Source of the DNA: Alcanivorax sp.
GTDB taxonomy: Bacteria > Pseudomonadota > Gammaproteobacteria > Pseudomonadales > Alcanivoracaceae
Direction of reading: 5' to 3'
Assembly (NCBI RefSeq): GCF_014762765.1
Contig: NZ_JABURH010000186.1
Location: 1-64,000, forward strand
DNA: 64,000 nucleotides
How positions within the stretch are numbered: the first letter of the stretch is position 1; the number at the start of each line of letters is the position of its first letter. Positions 47,594 through 58,571 of the stretch are shown piece after piece. A program made the position numbers and the translations under genes. Under the pieces are notes generated by a model. It saw nothing but the letters and a program-made list of their open reading frames with translations. It searched no databases and was not told where the DNA came from.

Positions 47594-50158
47594 ATGTTTG
47601 GCCGATTTCTGAAACCACGCTGGCAGCACGCCAATCCCGATATGCGGCTCAAGGCCGTCGAACAATTATCCCCCAGTGGCGACGAGGCCACCCTGGCCCG
47701 CCTGGCCCGGGGTGATTCCAACTCGCTGGTGCGGGCAGCTGCCAGCGGCAGGATTACCGACTTCTCCCTACTGGATGAAATCCACCAGCGCGATGAAGAG
47801 CCCTCGGTTCGAGAGGCGGCCTCCATGCGCATCATGGCTCTGCTGGCCGGCACTGCAGATGGTGCCCCCAACAGTGAAACCCGGCTGCGACTGATCCGCC
47901 TGACGGATAACCGCGACGCCCTGGCCTATATTGCCCGCAACAGCCCCGATGAAATGTGCCAACAGGCCGCCATTGAGCGCCTGGATGATGACAGCCTGCT
48001 TTTCGAACTGGCACTGGAAAGCAGGACCGAAACCCTTCGACTGGAAGCCGCCCAGCAACTTCGCAGCCTCTCCCTGCTCAAGCGCCTGAGTCGCGAAGGT
48101 CGCGACAAACGTGTCACCCGGCTGGCCCGGGAGCAAGCCAAGGCCTTGCAGGAAAAAATACAGCATGAAGAAGCTGAATCCGCACGGGTAGTGCAACTGG
48201 CCGATCGGCTGGAGCAACACGCCCGCCGCTCTGTTGACGCCCTGTATGGCCCGCGCCTGGAGCAACTGGAACAGCAATGGCAGGACAGCAGCAACCGGGC
48301 CACTCCGGACCTGGCCGAGCGGGTTCAGCAAGCACTGCAGCAATGCCGCCACCAACTGGCGACCCTACAAGAGGAAACCCATCGCCAGGCACTTGCGGAT
48401 ACCGCCCGTGCAGAACGGGAAGCGGCAGCCCACAACCTGTATCAACTATTGAGTCAGAGCGACCCGCAAGCCTGGGAAGACCAGCTGGGCGAGTTGCGCT
48501 CTGCCCTTGCCACCCAGAAGCGCCGCTGGGACAGTGCCAATGAACAGGCACCGGCCCCTGACAATGACAAGCAGGCCTTCGAGGATCTGGTCCGTGCTTT
48601 CGAACGCATGTTGAATCTGGCTGCCGATATTCTGGAAGCCCGCGATGATCAGGCTCGCCTGCAGAGCCTGGCTGCAGAGTGGCCCACGGGATATCCCAAG
48701 CCTCCAATACTGACTGCACTCACCACCCCATCCCGCGAAGAAAAGCCATCACCGGCCCCGGCTCGCCCGGCGTCGAGCCCTCATCAAGGGCTACTGGTTG
48801 CACTGAAACGGGAGCTTCGAGAAGGCAATCTGCGCCACGCCAATCGCCTCTGGCACAAGGCCCAAGCCATCATCGAGGAAGACGGCGATCCGGCGCTGGC
48901 CAGCCAGCTGAAGAAACTGGAAGGCCGTCGCGCAGAGCTGCAGGACTGGCACCGCTTTGCGGCTGAACCCAAGAAAATCTCGCTGTGTGAGTCTATGGAA
49001 GCCCTGGCTAACAGCAGCATGGATGCCCCGCAACTGGCGTCTGCCATCCAGGCCCTCCACGATGAATGGCGCGCCCTGATGAGTTCCGACCAGGATGAAG
49101 ACCAGGCACTGTGGGACCGATTCAAGGCCGCATCTGATCGCGCTTATGAGCCTTGCCAGGCCCATTTCGCCGAACAGGACGCCCTGCGCCAAAGCAATCT
49201 GGAAAAGCGTCGTCAACTCTGTGAACAGCTGGAACAATTTATTGCCGGCCAGGACTGGAGTCGTGCCGACTGGCAAGGCATCTGGCAAATTCGCCAACAG
49301 GCACCGAAGGATTGGAAGGCCATCCAACCGGTACGTTTCACTGATGCTCGCGAGGTGCAGAAACGCTTCTCTGCCATCCTGTCTGGCCTGGATGAAAGGC
49401 TGAAGGAATATATCGACCAGGCAGAAACCGCCCGGCAAGCCCTGATCAGCCAGGCGAAAGCGCTGGCGGAACTGGACGATGTGGGCGAAGCCACCCGCCA
49501 GGCCCAGCAACTGCAAAAACAATGGCGCGACACCCCCTGGCTCCCGCCAGCCCAGCACCGTGCCGGGCAAAAGCAATTCAAGAAGATCATGGACAGCCTT
49601 TTTGCCGAGCGCAATCGTCAACACGCCGAGCGCAAGGCAGAACAGGAGGCCCGCTCGCAGGAGGCTCAGGGTGCCGTTGAAAGCCTGCAAGCCTGCCTGG
49701 ATGCCCCTTTCTCAAAAGACAGCGCCCATGCCCTGAAAGACGCGCTGCAGGCTGTTGAGCAATTCAACAGCGCCGCCCTGCCCCAATCACTGAATCGCCA
49801 GGCCCAGCAACTTCGACGCCGCGCCCGGGAAAGGCTTGATCGCCTGTCCGAATGGGAGAACTGGCAGGCGCTGCAACAGAAGGTGGAAAACCTTGCCGAG
49901 GTAAACGAGTGTGGCGAAGAGTCGCTGACGCTGGCGGTGGCCTTCGAAGCGCTGGCCGGGGTGCCCAGCCCGGAAGCCGAGCGCCAACGGCGCCTTCAGT
50001 GGCAACTGGAGAAATTGCCGTCGGCAATGAAGCAGCAGGAATTTGCCGCCCTGGATGAGATGAGCCGTCTACTGAAAGCCCACGACCAACCCATCTCTAC
50101 CGCTGTCCGTAACCGTCTTCACCAGGCCCTGGCCGTGCTGGAGCCCGGCAGTGAGTAA
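47594..50158 (+). CDS. DUF349 domain-containing protein
   Basis: Start at MFGRFLKPRW; long helical protein with repeated DUF349-like segments. Confidence 0.85.
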   Translation: MFGRFLKPRWQHANPDMRLKAVEQLSPSGDEATLARLARGDSNSLVRAAASGRITDFSLLDEIHQRDEEPSVREAASMRIMALLAGTADGAPNSETRLRLIRLTDNRDALAYIARNSPDEMCQQAAIERLDDDSLLFELALESRTETLRLEAAQQLRSLSLLKRLSREGRDKRVTRLAREQAKALQEKIQHEEAESARVVQLADRLEQHARRSVDALYGPRLEQLEQQWQDSSNRATPDLAERVQQALQQCRHQLATLQEETHRQALADTARAEREAAAHNLYQLLSQSDPQAWEDQLGELRSALATQKRRWDSANEQAPAPDNDKQAFEDLVRAFERMLNLAADILEARDDQARLQSLAAEWPTGYPKPPILTALTTPSREEKPSPAPARPASSPHQGLLVALKRELREGNLRHANRLWHKAQAIIEEDGDPALASQLKKLEGRRAELQDWHRFAAEPKKISLCESMEALANSSMDAPQLASAIQALHDEWRALMSSDQDEDQALWDRFKAASDRAYEPCQAHFAEQDALRQSNLEKRRQLCEQLEQFIAGQDWSRADWQGIWQIRQQAPKDWKAIQPVRFTDAREVQKRFSAILSGLDERLKEYIDQAETARQALISQAKALAELDDVGEATRQAQQLQKQWRDTPWLPPAQHRAGQKQFKKIMDSLFAERNRQHAERKAEQEARSQEAQGAVESLQACLDAPFSKDSAHALKDALQAVEQFNSAALPQSLNRQAQQLRRRARERLDRLSEWENWQALQQKVENLAEVNECGEESLTLAVAFEALAGVPSPEAERQRRLQWQLEKLPSAMKQQEFAALDEMSRLLKAHDQPISTAVRNRLHQALAVLEPGSE

Positions 50159-50627
50159 CTTTCTCACCCGTTTCGCCCGGACTCCAAGAGGCCTGCGCTG
50201 GTTTCTCAACTTATACGGGCCTTATCTTGGGGCCGGCGTGCGAGTGGATTATCTGGCGGAAGATTTTCGCGACCTGAAAGTGTCTATGGGGCTGCACTGG
50301 TACAACCGCAATTACGTGGGCACTCATTTCGGTGGCAGCCTGTATTCCATGGTGGACCCGTTCTACATGCTCATGGTCATGAATGTACTGGGCCGGGACT
50401 ATATAGTCTGGGACAAGGCTGCAGAAATTGATTTCATCAAGCCGGGGACAGGACGGGTCCATGCTCGCTTCCAGCTGACCGATGCCATGCTGGACGATAT
50501 CCACCGACATACAGCCGATGGCAACAAATACCTGCCCTGCTGGCCGGTCACCATCGTCAACGATGATGGTGAGACCGTCGCACAAATCAACAAGACGCTC
50601 TATATCCGCAAGAAAATGTCTGGCTGA
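50151..50627 (+). CDS. DUF4442 (hotdog-fold thioesterase-like) protein
   Basis: 158 aa; NRNYVGTHFGGSLYSMVDPFYMLMVMNVLGRDYIVWDKAAEIDFIKPG. Confidence 0.87.
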   Translation: MSNFLTRFARTPRGLRWFLNLYGPYLGAGVRVDYLAEDFRDLKVSMGLHWYNRNYVGTHFGGSLYSMVDPFYMLMVMNVLGRDYIVWDKAAEIDFIKPGTGRVHARFQLTDAMLDDIHRHTADGNKYLPCWPVTIVNDDGETVAQINKTLYIRKKMSG

Positions 50628-50694
50628 AAGGCAAGCAGCATCTGGTTTTACCACGGAGTCGCAGAAAAACAACAGGCACAGCATCCGGCACCAT

Positions 50695-50720
50695 TGCAGG
50701 AGCGCCGCTCGAGGCGCGGA
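50695..50720. repeat. Solitary REP-like element
   Basis: TGCAGGAGCGCCGCTCGAGGCGCGGA; same core as 38661-38751. Confidence 0.6.
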
Positions 50721-50799
50721 CACGCCACGATGCATGCACTACCTGTTCGCGAAAGAGTTTCCTCTCTGTGACTCTGCATCCCCAGTAGCAAATAATCTT

Positions 50800-51414
50800 T
50801 TACTGCCCGAAGCTACCCGATGTTTCCAGCCATGCGAGCTCTTCAGCGGTGCTTTCCCGCCCCAGCGCCTTGTTGCGATGAGGGAAGCGACCGAAACGAC
50901 CAATCAGTTCCTGGTGCTGTTTGGCGGCGTTAACGCTGCTGCGTACTGAATCGCGACAGGAAACCGGTGCACGTTCCAGCAAGTCGGTCATGCTTTTCAG
51001 GCAGAGATCCTGGAGATCTTCGTCTTCAGCGTGCATCAGTGGCATCAGGAAAAACACCTGAGCGCACAGAGGCAGTTTGCAGTGCATCTGCCTTGAGACA
51101 CCCTCGACCGCCAGCGTCGCCGCCCGATGATCGCCAGCAAAGGCCTCCCGTTGGCCTCGATAGATATGACGGGTGAACTGATCCAGCAGCAAAATCAAAG
51201 CCAAACGAGACTGTGGCTGGCGCTCCCAGTCCACCAACTCCTGCTGAAGGGAGGCCTCTACATAGGCCCCGAAGCGATGCGCAATTTCCGCATCATCCCC
51301 GGCACTGGCACGAAACCATTTACGTGTCACCGCTGGCTTCGGCCAATCCTGGGTAAGCCCATCCTCAAACCAATAATCCAGTACGTCCTGCCAAGGGGGT
51401 GTCAGCTCAAACAT
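50800..51414 (-). CDS. DUF924 family protein
   Basis: [67 protein letters not shown]. Confidence 0.93.
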   Translation of the reverse strand: MFELTPPWQDVLDYWFEDGLTQDWPKPAVTRKWFRASAGDDAEIAHRFGAYVEASLQQELVDWERQPQSRLALILLLDQFTRHIYRGQREAFAGDHRAATLAVEGVSRQMHCKLPLCAQVFFLMPLMHAEDEDLQDLCLKSMTDLLERAPVSCRDSVRSSVNAAKQHQELIGRFGRFPHRNKALGRESTAEELAWLETSGSFGQ

Positions 51415-52042
51415 TCCCGCCTCCTTTGCCGTTGCCACACCGGGTCGGCAACAGGGGCTCGAGTACCGACAGGGCGTGGCCCTTCAGCAGGGGCTGTGCT
51501 TGCTCGGTAGGATGAATGCCATCATTCTGCAGCCACCCCTGCTCCACCACTCCTTCCAGAAAAAACGGGAACAACGGCACCTGTTTATCGTCAGATACCT
51601 GACGGAACTGTTGTTCGAACAGGCGGGTATACTGTTGCCCGTAATTGGGGGGAATACGCATGCCAAGCAATACCGGCGTGGCATCAGCCGCGCGGCTTTT
51701 TTCGATCATCTGCGCCAGATTGTTCGCCATAGCCACAGGGGACAAGCCACGCAGGCCATCATTGCCGCCAAGCTCAATGACCACGATCTGCGGTGCATGT
51801 TTGTGAAGCAATGCGGTCAACCGACTATTGCCCCCGGCGGTGGTTTCTCCACTGACCGAGGCATTGATCACGGGGAAATCACGGCAGCGCTGTTCCAGTT
51901 CTTCCTCCAGCAGGGCGACCCAGCCGTCAGATTTTTCAATACCGTAGGCGGCGCTGATACTATCGCCAAGAACCAGCACGCCCCCGGCCCGGGCAGACAG
52001 CGAGGCCACTGCCAGAAATGCCACTAAAAGAAGCCGAATCAT
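51407..52042 (-). CDS. tesA: Arylesterase/lysophospholipase TesA (SGNH/GDSL)
   Basis: Start at [58 protein letters not shown]. Confidence 0.94.
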   Translation of the reverse strand: MIRLLLVAFLAVASLSARAGGVLVLGDSISAAYGIEKSDGWVALLEEELEQRCRDFPVINASVSGETTAGGNSRLTALLHKHAPQIVVIELGGNDGLRGLSPVAMANNLAQMIEKSRAADATPVLLGMRIPPNYGQQYTRLFEQQFRQVSDDKQVPLFPFFLEGVVEQGWLQNDGIHPTEQAQPLLKGHALSVLEPLLPTRCGNGKGGGNV

Positions 52043-52718
52043 GAATACAAAGTCTCCCGTATTAAGCGCCCAAAACCTTGGCAAACGTGTACAGGGGCCG
52101 GAAGGTGGGCTGGATCTGCTGCAGGATATCACGCTGGCAGTGAATGCCGGTGACAGTCTGGCCATTACCGGGCCTTCTGGTTCCGGCAAATCCACATTGC
52201 TGTCCCTGCTGGCCGGGCTGGATGTGCCCACCAGCGGCGAGGTGCTGCTCGGGGATACCCCTTTCAGCAGCGGCAACGAGGACCAACGGGCCCGCCTGCG
52301 CGGCGAGCAATGCGGCTTTGTGTTCCAGCATTTCCAGCTGGTGGCGGATCTCACCGCCCAGGAAAACGTGATGCTGCCGCTGGAAATTCTTGGCCGTGGC
52401 AAGGCCCGCGATACCGCCCGGCACTGGCTGGGCCAGGTCGGGCTAGGCAAACGCTGCCACCACTTCCCCGCCCAGTTGTCCGGCGGTGAACAGCAGCGCG
52501 TTGCCCTGGCGCGGGCCTTCGCGGTAGCGCCTTCGTTGTTATTTGCTGATGAACCCACTGGCAGCCTGGATTACGCCAACGGTGAGCACGTGGCTGACCT
52601 GCTGTTTTCGCTGAACCAGGAACAGGGCACCGCCCTGGTGCTGGTGACCCACGACCAGACCCTGGCCCGCCGTTGCAGCCGCTCCATGTCGCTGGTGGAG
52701 GGCCGTCTTGGTGTTTAA
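52041..52718 (+). CDS. ABC transporter ATP-binding protein (YbbA-like)
   Basis: 225 aa; [46 protein letters not shown]. Confidence 0.95.
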   Translation: MNTKSPVLSAQNLGKRVQGPEGGLDLLQDITLAVNAGDSLAITGPSGSGKSTLLSLLAGLDVPTSGEVLLGDTPFSSGNEDQRARLRGEQCGFVFQHFQLVADLTAQENVMLPLEILGRGKARDTARHWLGQVGLGKRCHHFPAQLSGGEQQRVALARAFAVAPSLLFADEPTGSLDYANGEHVADLLFSLNQEQGTALVLVTHDQTLARRCSRSMSLVEGRLGV

Positions 52719-55128
52719 GGCCTGGCGCTCCCCCGCATTCCGCGTTCAAGCACTGGCAGTGCTGGTGGCAGCCTTTGCCATGACCGCCATGCTGATTCTC
52801 CGTGACACCGTGGATCAACGATTCAATCAGCGTACTGCCGTTGCCCTGGGCGCGGACCTGATCCTCGAAGGCACCCGTTTTCCGGAACCGGAACAGCGGC
52901 AACTGCTGGCAGAAGCTGAAGGAACCCGTCACACCGAAAGCGTCACGTTTTCCAGTGTGCTGATAAATGATGAAACCTTCCTGTTGGCCAGTATCCGTGC
53001 GGTTTCTGCCGGTTTCCCGCTCTACGGCGAAATCCGGATCAGTGATGGACGTTTTGCCGACCCCTATGCGGTGAACCATGGTCCTGAACCCGGGCATGTC
53101 TGGATTGCCGGCACCGGGCTGGACCGTCTGGGCCTGCAAACCGGCGAGTTCATTACCCTGGGTGAACGCAGCCTGTTGATCGACAAGGTGATCGTCCAGG
53201 AGCCGGACCAGCAGGCGGGTTTCTACAGCATGAATCCGCGTGCTCTGATCCATCTTGATGATCTGCCAGACACTGGAGTACTCGGTGAAGGCAGCCGCTA
53301 CCGGCATAGCCTGCTGGTAGCCGCCGACGATGCCCCCCGTCAGCGGCTGGAAGACCGCCTGACTCCAGGGCTGCGCCCGGATCAGGAGCTGGAAACATTG
53401 GCCAATACCGAACTGCGCAGCCGTGGGCCGGTGGAGCAGCTTTTCCTCTGGTCGCAACTGGCCGTGATGCTGGTGGTGCTGCTTTGCGCTGCAGCCATCT
53501 ACCTGACCTCCAACCATCGTGCCAGACACCAACAAACCCTCTGTGCGGTAATGAAAACCGTTGGTGCCAGGCAGACTACCATCGTTCGCCGCTTGTTGGG
53601 CGGTGATGCCCTGGCATTGCTGATCCCGACTCTGATCGGTATTGGTCTGGCCAGCGCGCTGGGCATTTATCTGATCGCGCTTATGGGAGGCGGTATGGCC
53701 TTTCCCGTTTCCGCTCCGCTGCTGGGGCTGATCGGCCCGGTGTTGCTATGGCTGGGATTTGCCGCACCGACGCTGTGGGCGCATCTGGGTCTGCCCGCCA
53801 CCGCCTTGCTGCAGCAGCGCGACAGCCAGCCCGGTCGCCAGCGCTGGACTCTGCTGATTGCCCTGCTCACGCCGATTCCACTTGCTGCACTGATGAGTGG
53901 CTCACTGGCCAGCCTGTGGCCCTTGCTGCTGCTTACCTTTGCCATCGCGGTGGGTTTGCCTTTACTGCTGTGGCCACTGGTATCACTGCTAGACCGCGCC
54001 AGCAGCAGGATCCCCCTGGCGGCGCGCCTGGCACTGCGGCGCCTGAGCCGGCGCAAGGCCACCACCCTGCCCCTGCTGGCGGCGCTAGTGGTGTCTTTGG
54101 CGGTACTATCCATGTCAATACAGACCGGCCGACAACTGTTGAACGACTGGCGCTCAACCCTGCCCGAGAATGCACCCAACTATTTTGTCATCAACCTGTT
54201 TGATCAGGATCTGGCACCCTTCAATGACTGGCTGGCCCAACACAACAGCGACAGTCAACCACTCTACCCGGTGGTACGTGCTCGGCTCACCTCCGTTAAC
54301 GGCGAACCGGTACGTGAAGCGGTCACCAAGGAAGAGGACCGGGGAGATCGGGCATTAAACCGGGATCTGTCTCTCACCGAAGCGGATGCCTTGCCCGACA
54401 GTAACGTGCTGCTGGAAGGCCGGTGGATCGAGCGACCCGGTGAGGTGACCGTGGAAAGCAAGCTGGCTGAATCCCTGGGGCTGAAACTTGGCGACCAGCT
54501 GACCTTTACTGGTGCTGCCACGCCCATTGAGGCGGAGATTGTCGGCTTGCGGGACGTAGACTGGGAGAGCTTTGCGCCCAACTTCTATTTCATGTTCTCC
54601 CCTGGCACCCTCGACGCCCAGAGCCGCACCTGGATTACCAGCTTTTATCTGGCAACCGAGAAAAGCAAGGAGCTGGGCAGTCTTGTACAGGAGTTCCCGC
54701 AGATCAGCCTGCTGGATGTGAATGCTATCCTTGCCACCCTGGAAGAGATTGTTGCCCAGGCCAGCCGGGCTGCGTTCTTCGTGGGGTTGCTGCTGATGCT
54801 GGCTGCCCTCCTGGTGCTGGCCGCCGCCCTGCTGGCCAGCGCCGACCAGATGCGCAAGGATAATCACCTGCTGGTGGTGATCGGCGCCCGCCAGAACCTG
54901 CTGCGGCGCACTGCGGCCCTGCAGGCCCTGTTCCTGATCGGCGGCGCGGCGCTGCTGGCCAATCTGATTCACGTCGCAGCGCTGTTTCCACTGGGGCAGA
55001 AGCTGTTTGATGGGGAATTGCCGTTGAGTCTGTGGCTGTTGCTTCCCTGGGGCGTCGCTGGGCTGCTGGTGCTGACGGCCCGCTTGGCACCGCCGTTGCG
55101 ACCAGCTGCCCGTGGAGGCAAGGCCTGA
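52708..55128 (+). CDS. ABC transporter permease (YbbP/FtsX-MacB-like)
   Basis: 806 aa; GTG start; two FtsX-like modules. Confidence 0.92.
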   Translation: MVFKAWRSPAFRVQALAVLVAAFAMTAMLILRDTVDQRFNQRTAVALGADLILEGTRFPEPEQRQLLAEAEGTRHTESVTFSSVLINDETFLLASIRAVSAGFPLYGEIRISDGRFADPYAVNHGPEPGHVWIAGTGLDRLGLQTGEFITLGERSLLIDKVIVQEPDQQAGFYSMNPRALIHLDDLPDTGVLGEGSRYRHSLLVAADDAPRQRLEDRLTPGLRPDQELETLANTELRSRGPVEQLFLWSQLAVMLVVLLCAAAIYLTSNHRARHQQTLCAVMKTVGARQTTIVRRLLGGDALALLIPTLIGIGLASALGIYLIALMGGGMAFPVSAPLLGLIGPVLLWLGFAAPTLWAHLGLPATALLQQRDSQPGRQRWTLLIALLTPIPLAALMSGSLASLWPLLLLTFAIAVGLPLLLWPLVSLLDRASSRIPLAARLALRRLSRRKATTLPLLAALVVSLAVLSMSIQTGRQLLNDWRSTLPENAPNYFVINLFDQDLAPFNDWLAQHNSDSQPLYPVVRARLTSVNGEPVREAVTKEEDRGDRALNRDLSLTEADALPDSNVLLEGRWIERPGEVTVESKLAESLGLKLGDQLTFTGAATPIEAEIVGLRDVDWESFAPNFYFMFSPGTLDAQSRTWITSFYLATEKSKELGSLVQEFPQISLLDVNAILATLEEIVAQASRAAFFVGLLLMLAALLVLAAALLASADQMRKDNHLLVVIGARQNLLRRTAALQALFLIGGAALLANLIHVAALFPLGQKLFDGELPLSLWLLLPWGVAGLLVLTARLAPPLRPAARGGKA

Positions 55129-55160
55129 CGCAGGCAATTAGGGTGACCTCATAGGGTGGA

Positions 55161-56348
55161 TTAGCGTTCCGCTCCTTTCCTGAACCACAGGAAAACGACC
55201 AGCGCTGCAATGCTGCTGCCCGCCATCAGCAGGGTCATGGGTACCGGGGTGCCATCGTGCCAGGTTCCCAGTATCGTCCCAATCAAACCGGCCAACAGGA
55301 ATTGTAGGGTGCCATTCAGGCCAGTAGCTGCTCCGCTGTCCCGATCGAACAGGCTCAGGAAACCGGCGATGCCGTTGGGGATCACCAGTGCCACCATCCC
55401 CGCCATTGTCATGATCAACGGCACCACCGCCCACAAAACGAGGCTGTCTGTCAGCGTCAGTGCCAACAAGGCCACTCCGGCCAGAGCCTGCAGGATCAGG
55501 CCCGCCCGCATGATGTCCGCACTGGCGTAACGACGCAGCAACACCACATTCAGCCGGTTCAGACCGAGCATGGTCACCACATTGGCACCGAAATAGAGCG
55601 GGAATCGCTCGGGACTGATCCCGAAATGCTCCATGTACAGGAAGGCAGCATCGGTAATAAAGACAAACAAGGCCGAGAACGCCAGCGCATTGGCCAGAAT
55701 AAAGCCCATGGCCGGACGATTTCTTAGCACCCGACCATAGGCGTTAAACAGCCGATGCCACAGCAGCTCGTTGTCTTGGCATTGAGGCACAGTGGGCAGC
55801 GGGAAGCGAACCAGCAGCATCAGCATCACCCCGTAGCCGGCCAGCATGAAGAAAATGCTCTGCCAACCTGCAACGTTAAGTAATACCACGCCGACTGCCG
55901 GGGCCAGCAGCGGTGCAATCAGCATGACCAGGCCGATGCTTGTCAGGACGTTGGCAGCCTGCTGGCCGGTAAAATGGTCCCGTACCGAAGCGGCAGCAAT
56001 CACAACGGAGGCACCGCCACCCACTGCCTGCAGAAAACGCAGCACGTACAGCGCTTGAATATCACGACTGAAAGGAATCAGCAGGCTGGCGGCGATAAAC
56101 AGCAACAACCCAGTATAGGCCACCGGTTTACGGCCAAAATGATCCGACAGCGGGCCACCCAACCACTGGCCCAGCGCCACACCAAGCACATAGATGCTGA
56201 CCGAGATCTCCACATCATGTATCGGCACGACAAAGTGCTCGGACATGGCAAGCAGCGCCGGCAGGTAGGTATCAATGGCCAGCGGGCCCAGAGCAACCAG
56301 TGTGCCGAGCAATAACGCCAGTCGGCGCGGAGAGATTGGGGCTTGCAT
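55161..56348 (-). CDS. Bcr/CflA family multidrug MFS transporter
   Basis: 395 aa; LGPLAIDTYLPALLAMSEHF; LGQWLGGPLSDHFGRKPVAYTGLLLF. Confidence 0.94.
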   Translation of the reverse strand: MQAPISPRRLALLLGTLVALGPLAIDTYLPALLAMSEHFVVPIHDVEISVSIYVLGVALGQWLGGPLSDHFGRKPVAYTGLLLFIAASLLIPFSRDIQALYVLRFLQAVGGGASVVIAAASVRDHFTGQQAANVLTSIGLVMLIAPLLAPAVGVVLLNVAGWQSIFFMLAGYGVMLMLLVRFPLPTVPQCQDNELLWHRLFNAYGRVLRNRPAMGFILANALAFSALFVFITDAAFLYMEHFGISPERFPLYFGANVVTMLGLNRLNVVLLRRYASADIMRAGLILQALAGVALLALTLTDSLVLWAVVPLIMTMAGMVALVIPNGIAGFLSLFDRDSGAATGLNGTLQFLLAGLIGTILGTWHDGTPVPMTLLMAGSSIAALVVFLWFRKGAER

Positions 56349-56671
56349 GCAACGTCCAGTCAGGCTGTGAGGAGTGGATGTTAACCCATGTCCTCGCAGG
56401 CTTCAGTGATTTTATGAACCAGATTCATTTTTGGTTGTTAAAAACGGGTTGCGGCCACCGGGCTGTCCTGTGACCATTAGCCGCTTTGGTGGGTTACCAA
56501 ACAGGCTCACCGATGGGTTTCAGACACGCTATGGATGCCAGCGATGACAGCATTGCCAACGGACCGGGACAGGTCCCCCGCTGCCCCCTTGCGAATGCAT
56601 TCAGCAATTCGCCCCACTTATCCTGTTAGTACTGCTTGCCCGGCTCCCCATCATTACCAAACGGAAACTGC

Positions 56672-58564
56672 ATGGATTTAGAGATTGCTTACCAATTGGC
56701 CATCATCACCGTTGTGGCCTTCCTCTGTCAGTGGGTTTCCTGGCGTATCAAGCTGCCTGCCATTCTTCCCCTATTGCTGACAGGGCTGGCACTGGGGCCA
56801 CTCACCGGCGTGCTACAACCCAAAGAACTGCTGGGCGATCTGCTTCTTCCTGGCGTTTCGCTGGCGGTATCCATCATTCTTTTTGAAGGGGCCATGACCC
56901 TTCGTTTCGATGAAATTCGCGGTCTGGAGAAAACGGTTCGCCGCCTGGTCACCTGGGGCGCGCTGGTCACCTGGTCCATTGTGGCCATTTCCGCATGGTG
57001 GCTGCTGAAACTGTCGTTTGACCTGGCCCTGCTGTTTGGCGCTCTCGTAGTGGTCACCGGGCCTACCGTGATCGTGCCATTGTTGCGCAGCGTACGCCCG
57101 GTGAGCAGCGTGGCACGGCTGCTGCGCTGGGAAGGCATCGTAATTGACCCGCTGGGCGCCATTTTTGCGGTACTGGCCTATGAGCTGGTGGTGGCCAGTG
57201 GCCAGGAAGGAGCCCTGCTCCACACCCTGTGGCTGTTTATCCAGACCATTACCGTGGGCACCGCCATCGGGGTTGTGGTTGCCATGGCACTGGCGGCGCT
57301 GCTGCGTCGGCATCTGGTGCCGGAATATCTGCGCAGCTTTCTGGTGCTATCTCTGGTAATCGGCGAATTCGTGCTTGCCAACGCACTCAGTGAGGAATCC
57401 GGCCTGGTGGCCGTCACCGCCACCGGCATCGTGCTGGCCAACCTGAAGGGAGTGCGGACCAACGACATCCTTCACTTCAAGGAAAACCTATCTGTCATTC
57501 TGATTTCCGGCCTGTTTATTGTGCTGGCCGCGCGACTGGAAATGCAGGAGCTGCAGCAGCTTGGGCTGATGGCACTGGTGCTGCTGGCAATTATCCAGCT
57601 GGTGGCCCGCCCTGCCTCGGTGCTGGTGGCAACCCTTGGCTCCAATCTGAACTGGCGGGAAAAATCCCTGCTCGCCTGGATCGCTCCCCGTGGCATTGTG
57701 GCCGCTGCCATTTCTGCCCTGTTTGCCGAACGGTTGTTGCAAAACGGGGTGGCCGGAGCGGAAATGCTGGTGCCCCTCACATTCATGGTCATCATTGGCA
57801 CGGTGGCCCTGCAAAGCCTGACTGCCCGGCCGCTGGCACGGTTACTGAAAGTCGCCGAGCCGGCACCGCGAGGTTTCCTGATTGTGGGAGCCAACCCGGT
57901 GGCCCGGGCCATTGGTTCATCCCTGCAGAAAAACCAGTTCCCGGTGATGGTTACCGATTCCAGCTGGGAGTCCATCCGCCTGGCGCGCATGGAAGGCCTG
58001 AGCACCTTCTATGGTAATCCGGTCTCCCAACATGCAGACCAATATATGGACCTGGTTGGCTACGGCAAATTGCTGGGACTGAGCCCACGGCGAGAGCTGA
58101 ACACCATGGCCACCATGCGCTATCGACTGGAGTTCGGTGAGCCGAATATTTTCAGCTTGCCTACCCAGCGCAGCGACAAGGAAGTGAAACATGAAGTGGC
58201 CCCTGAACACCGTGGTGCCACTCTGTTCGGTGCGGAAATGACCTATGCACGCCTGGCCAGCCTGTTAAGCCAGGGGGCTGAAATCCGCAAGACCCGGCTC
58301 ACTGAAGAATTCGATTTCAACACCTACCTGCAAACCCCTCACCGCCGGGTATGGCCCCTGTTTGCCATTGATACCCGTGATCGCATTTATGTGTTCAGCG
58401 AGGAGAGTCAGCCAGCCCCCAAGGCAGGTTGGCATGTGCTTGGCCTGATCAAGGAAGATGCCGCCAAGGAAGAGGCCCGCACAGAGGCACGCGCTGAAGC
58501 GGCCGCGGAGAAAGTGGCAGCGGATAAACAGAAAGGCACCGACAAGGGAAACAAGAAAGGCTGA
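56672..58564 (+). CDS. CPA1-type Na+/H+ antiporter with C-terminal TrkA-N-like region
   Basis: Start at MDLEIAYQLAIIT; LPAILPLLLTGLALGPLTG, GALVVVTGPTVIVPLLRSVRP; PRGFLIVGANPVARAIGSSL. Confidence 0.9.
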   Translation: MDLEIAYQLAIITVVAFLCQWVSWRIKLPAILPLLLTGLALGPLTGVLQPKELLGDLLLPGVSLAVSIILFEGAMTLRFDEIRGLEKTVRRLVTWGALVTWSIVAISAWWLLKLSFDLALLFGALVVVTGPTVIVPLLRSVRPVSSVARLLRWEGIVIDPLGAIFAVLAYELVVASGQEGALLHTLWLFIQTITVGTAIGVVVAMALAALLRRHLVPEYLRSFLVLSLVIGEFVLANALSEESGLVAVTATGIVLANLKGVRTNDILHFKENLSVILISGLFIVLAARLEMQELQQLGLMALVLLAIIQLVARPASVLVATLGSNLNWREKSLLAWIAPRGIVAAAISALFAERLLQNGVAGAEMLVPLTFMVIIGTVALQSLTARPLARLLKVAEPAPRGFLIVGANPVARAIGSSLQKNQFPVMVTDSSWESIRLARMEGLSTFYGNPVSQHADQYMDLVGYGKLLGLSPRRELNTMATMRYRLEFGEPNIFSLPTQRSDKEVKHEVAPEHRGATLFGAEMTYARLASLLSQGAEIRKTRLTEEFDFNTYLQTPHRRVWPLFAIDTRDRIYVFSEESQPAPKAGWHVLGLIKEDAAKEEARTEARAEAAAEKVAADKQKGTDKGNKKG

Positions 58565-58571
58565 GCCGGAA

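Noticed and set aside
48791-49690. 299-aa minus-strand ORF opposite the DUF349 gene
   Set aside because: Leucine-rich antisense translation of a helical, Gln/Glu-rich protein; not credible as a gene.
52351-53535. 394-aa minus-strand ORF across the ABC ATPase/permease junction
   Set aside because: Contradicted by two well-supported plus-strand genes.
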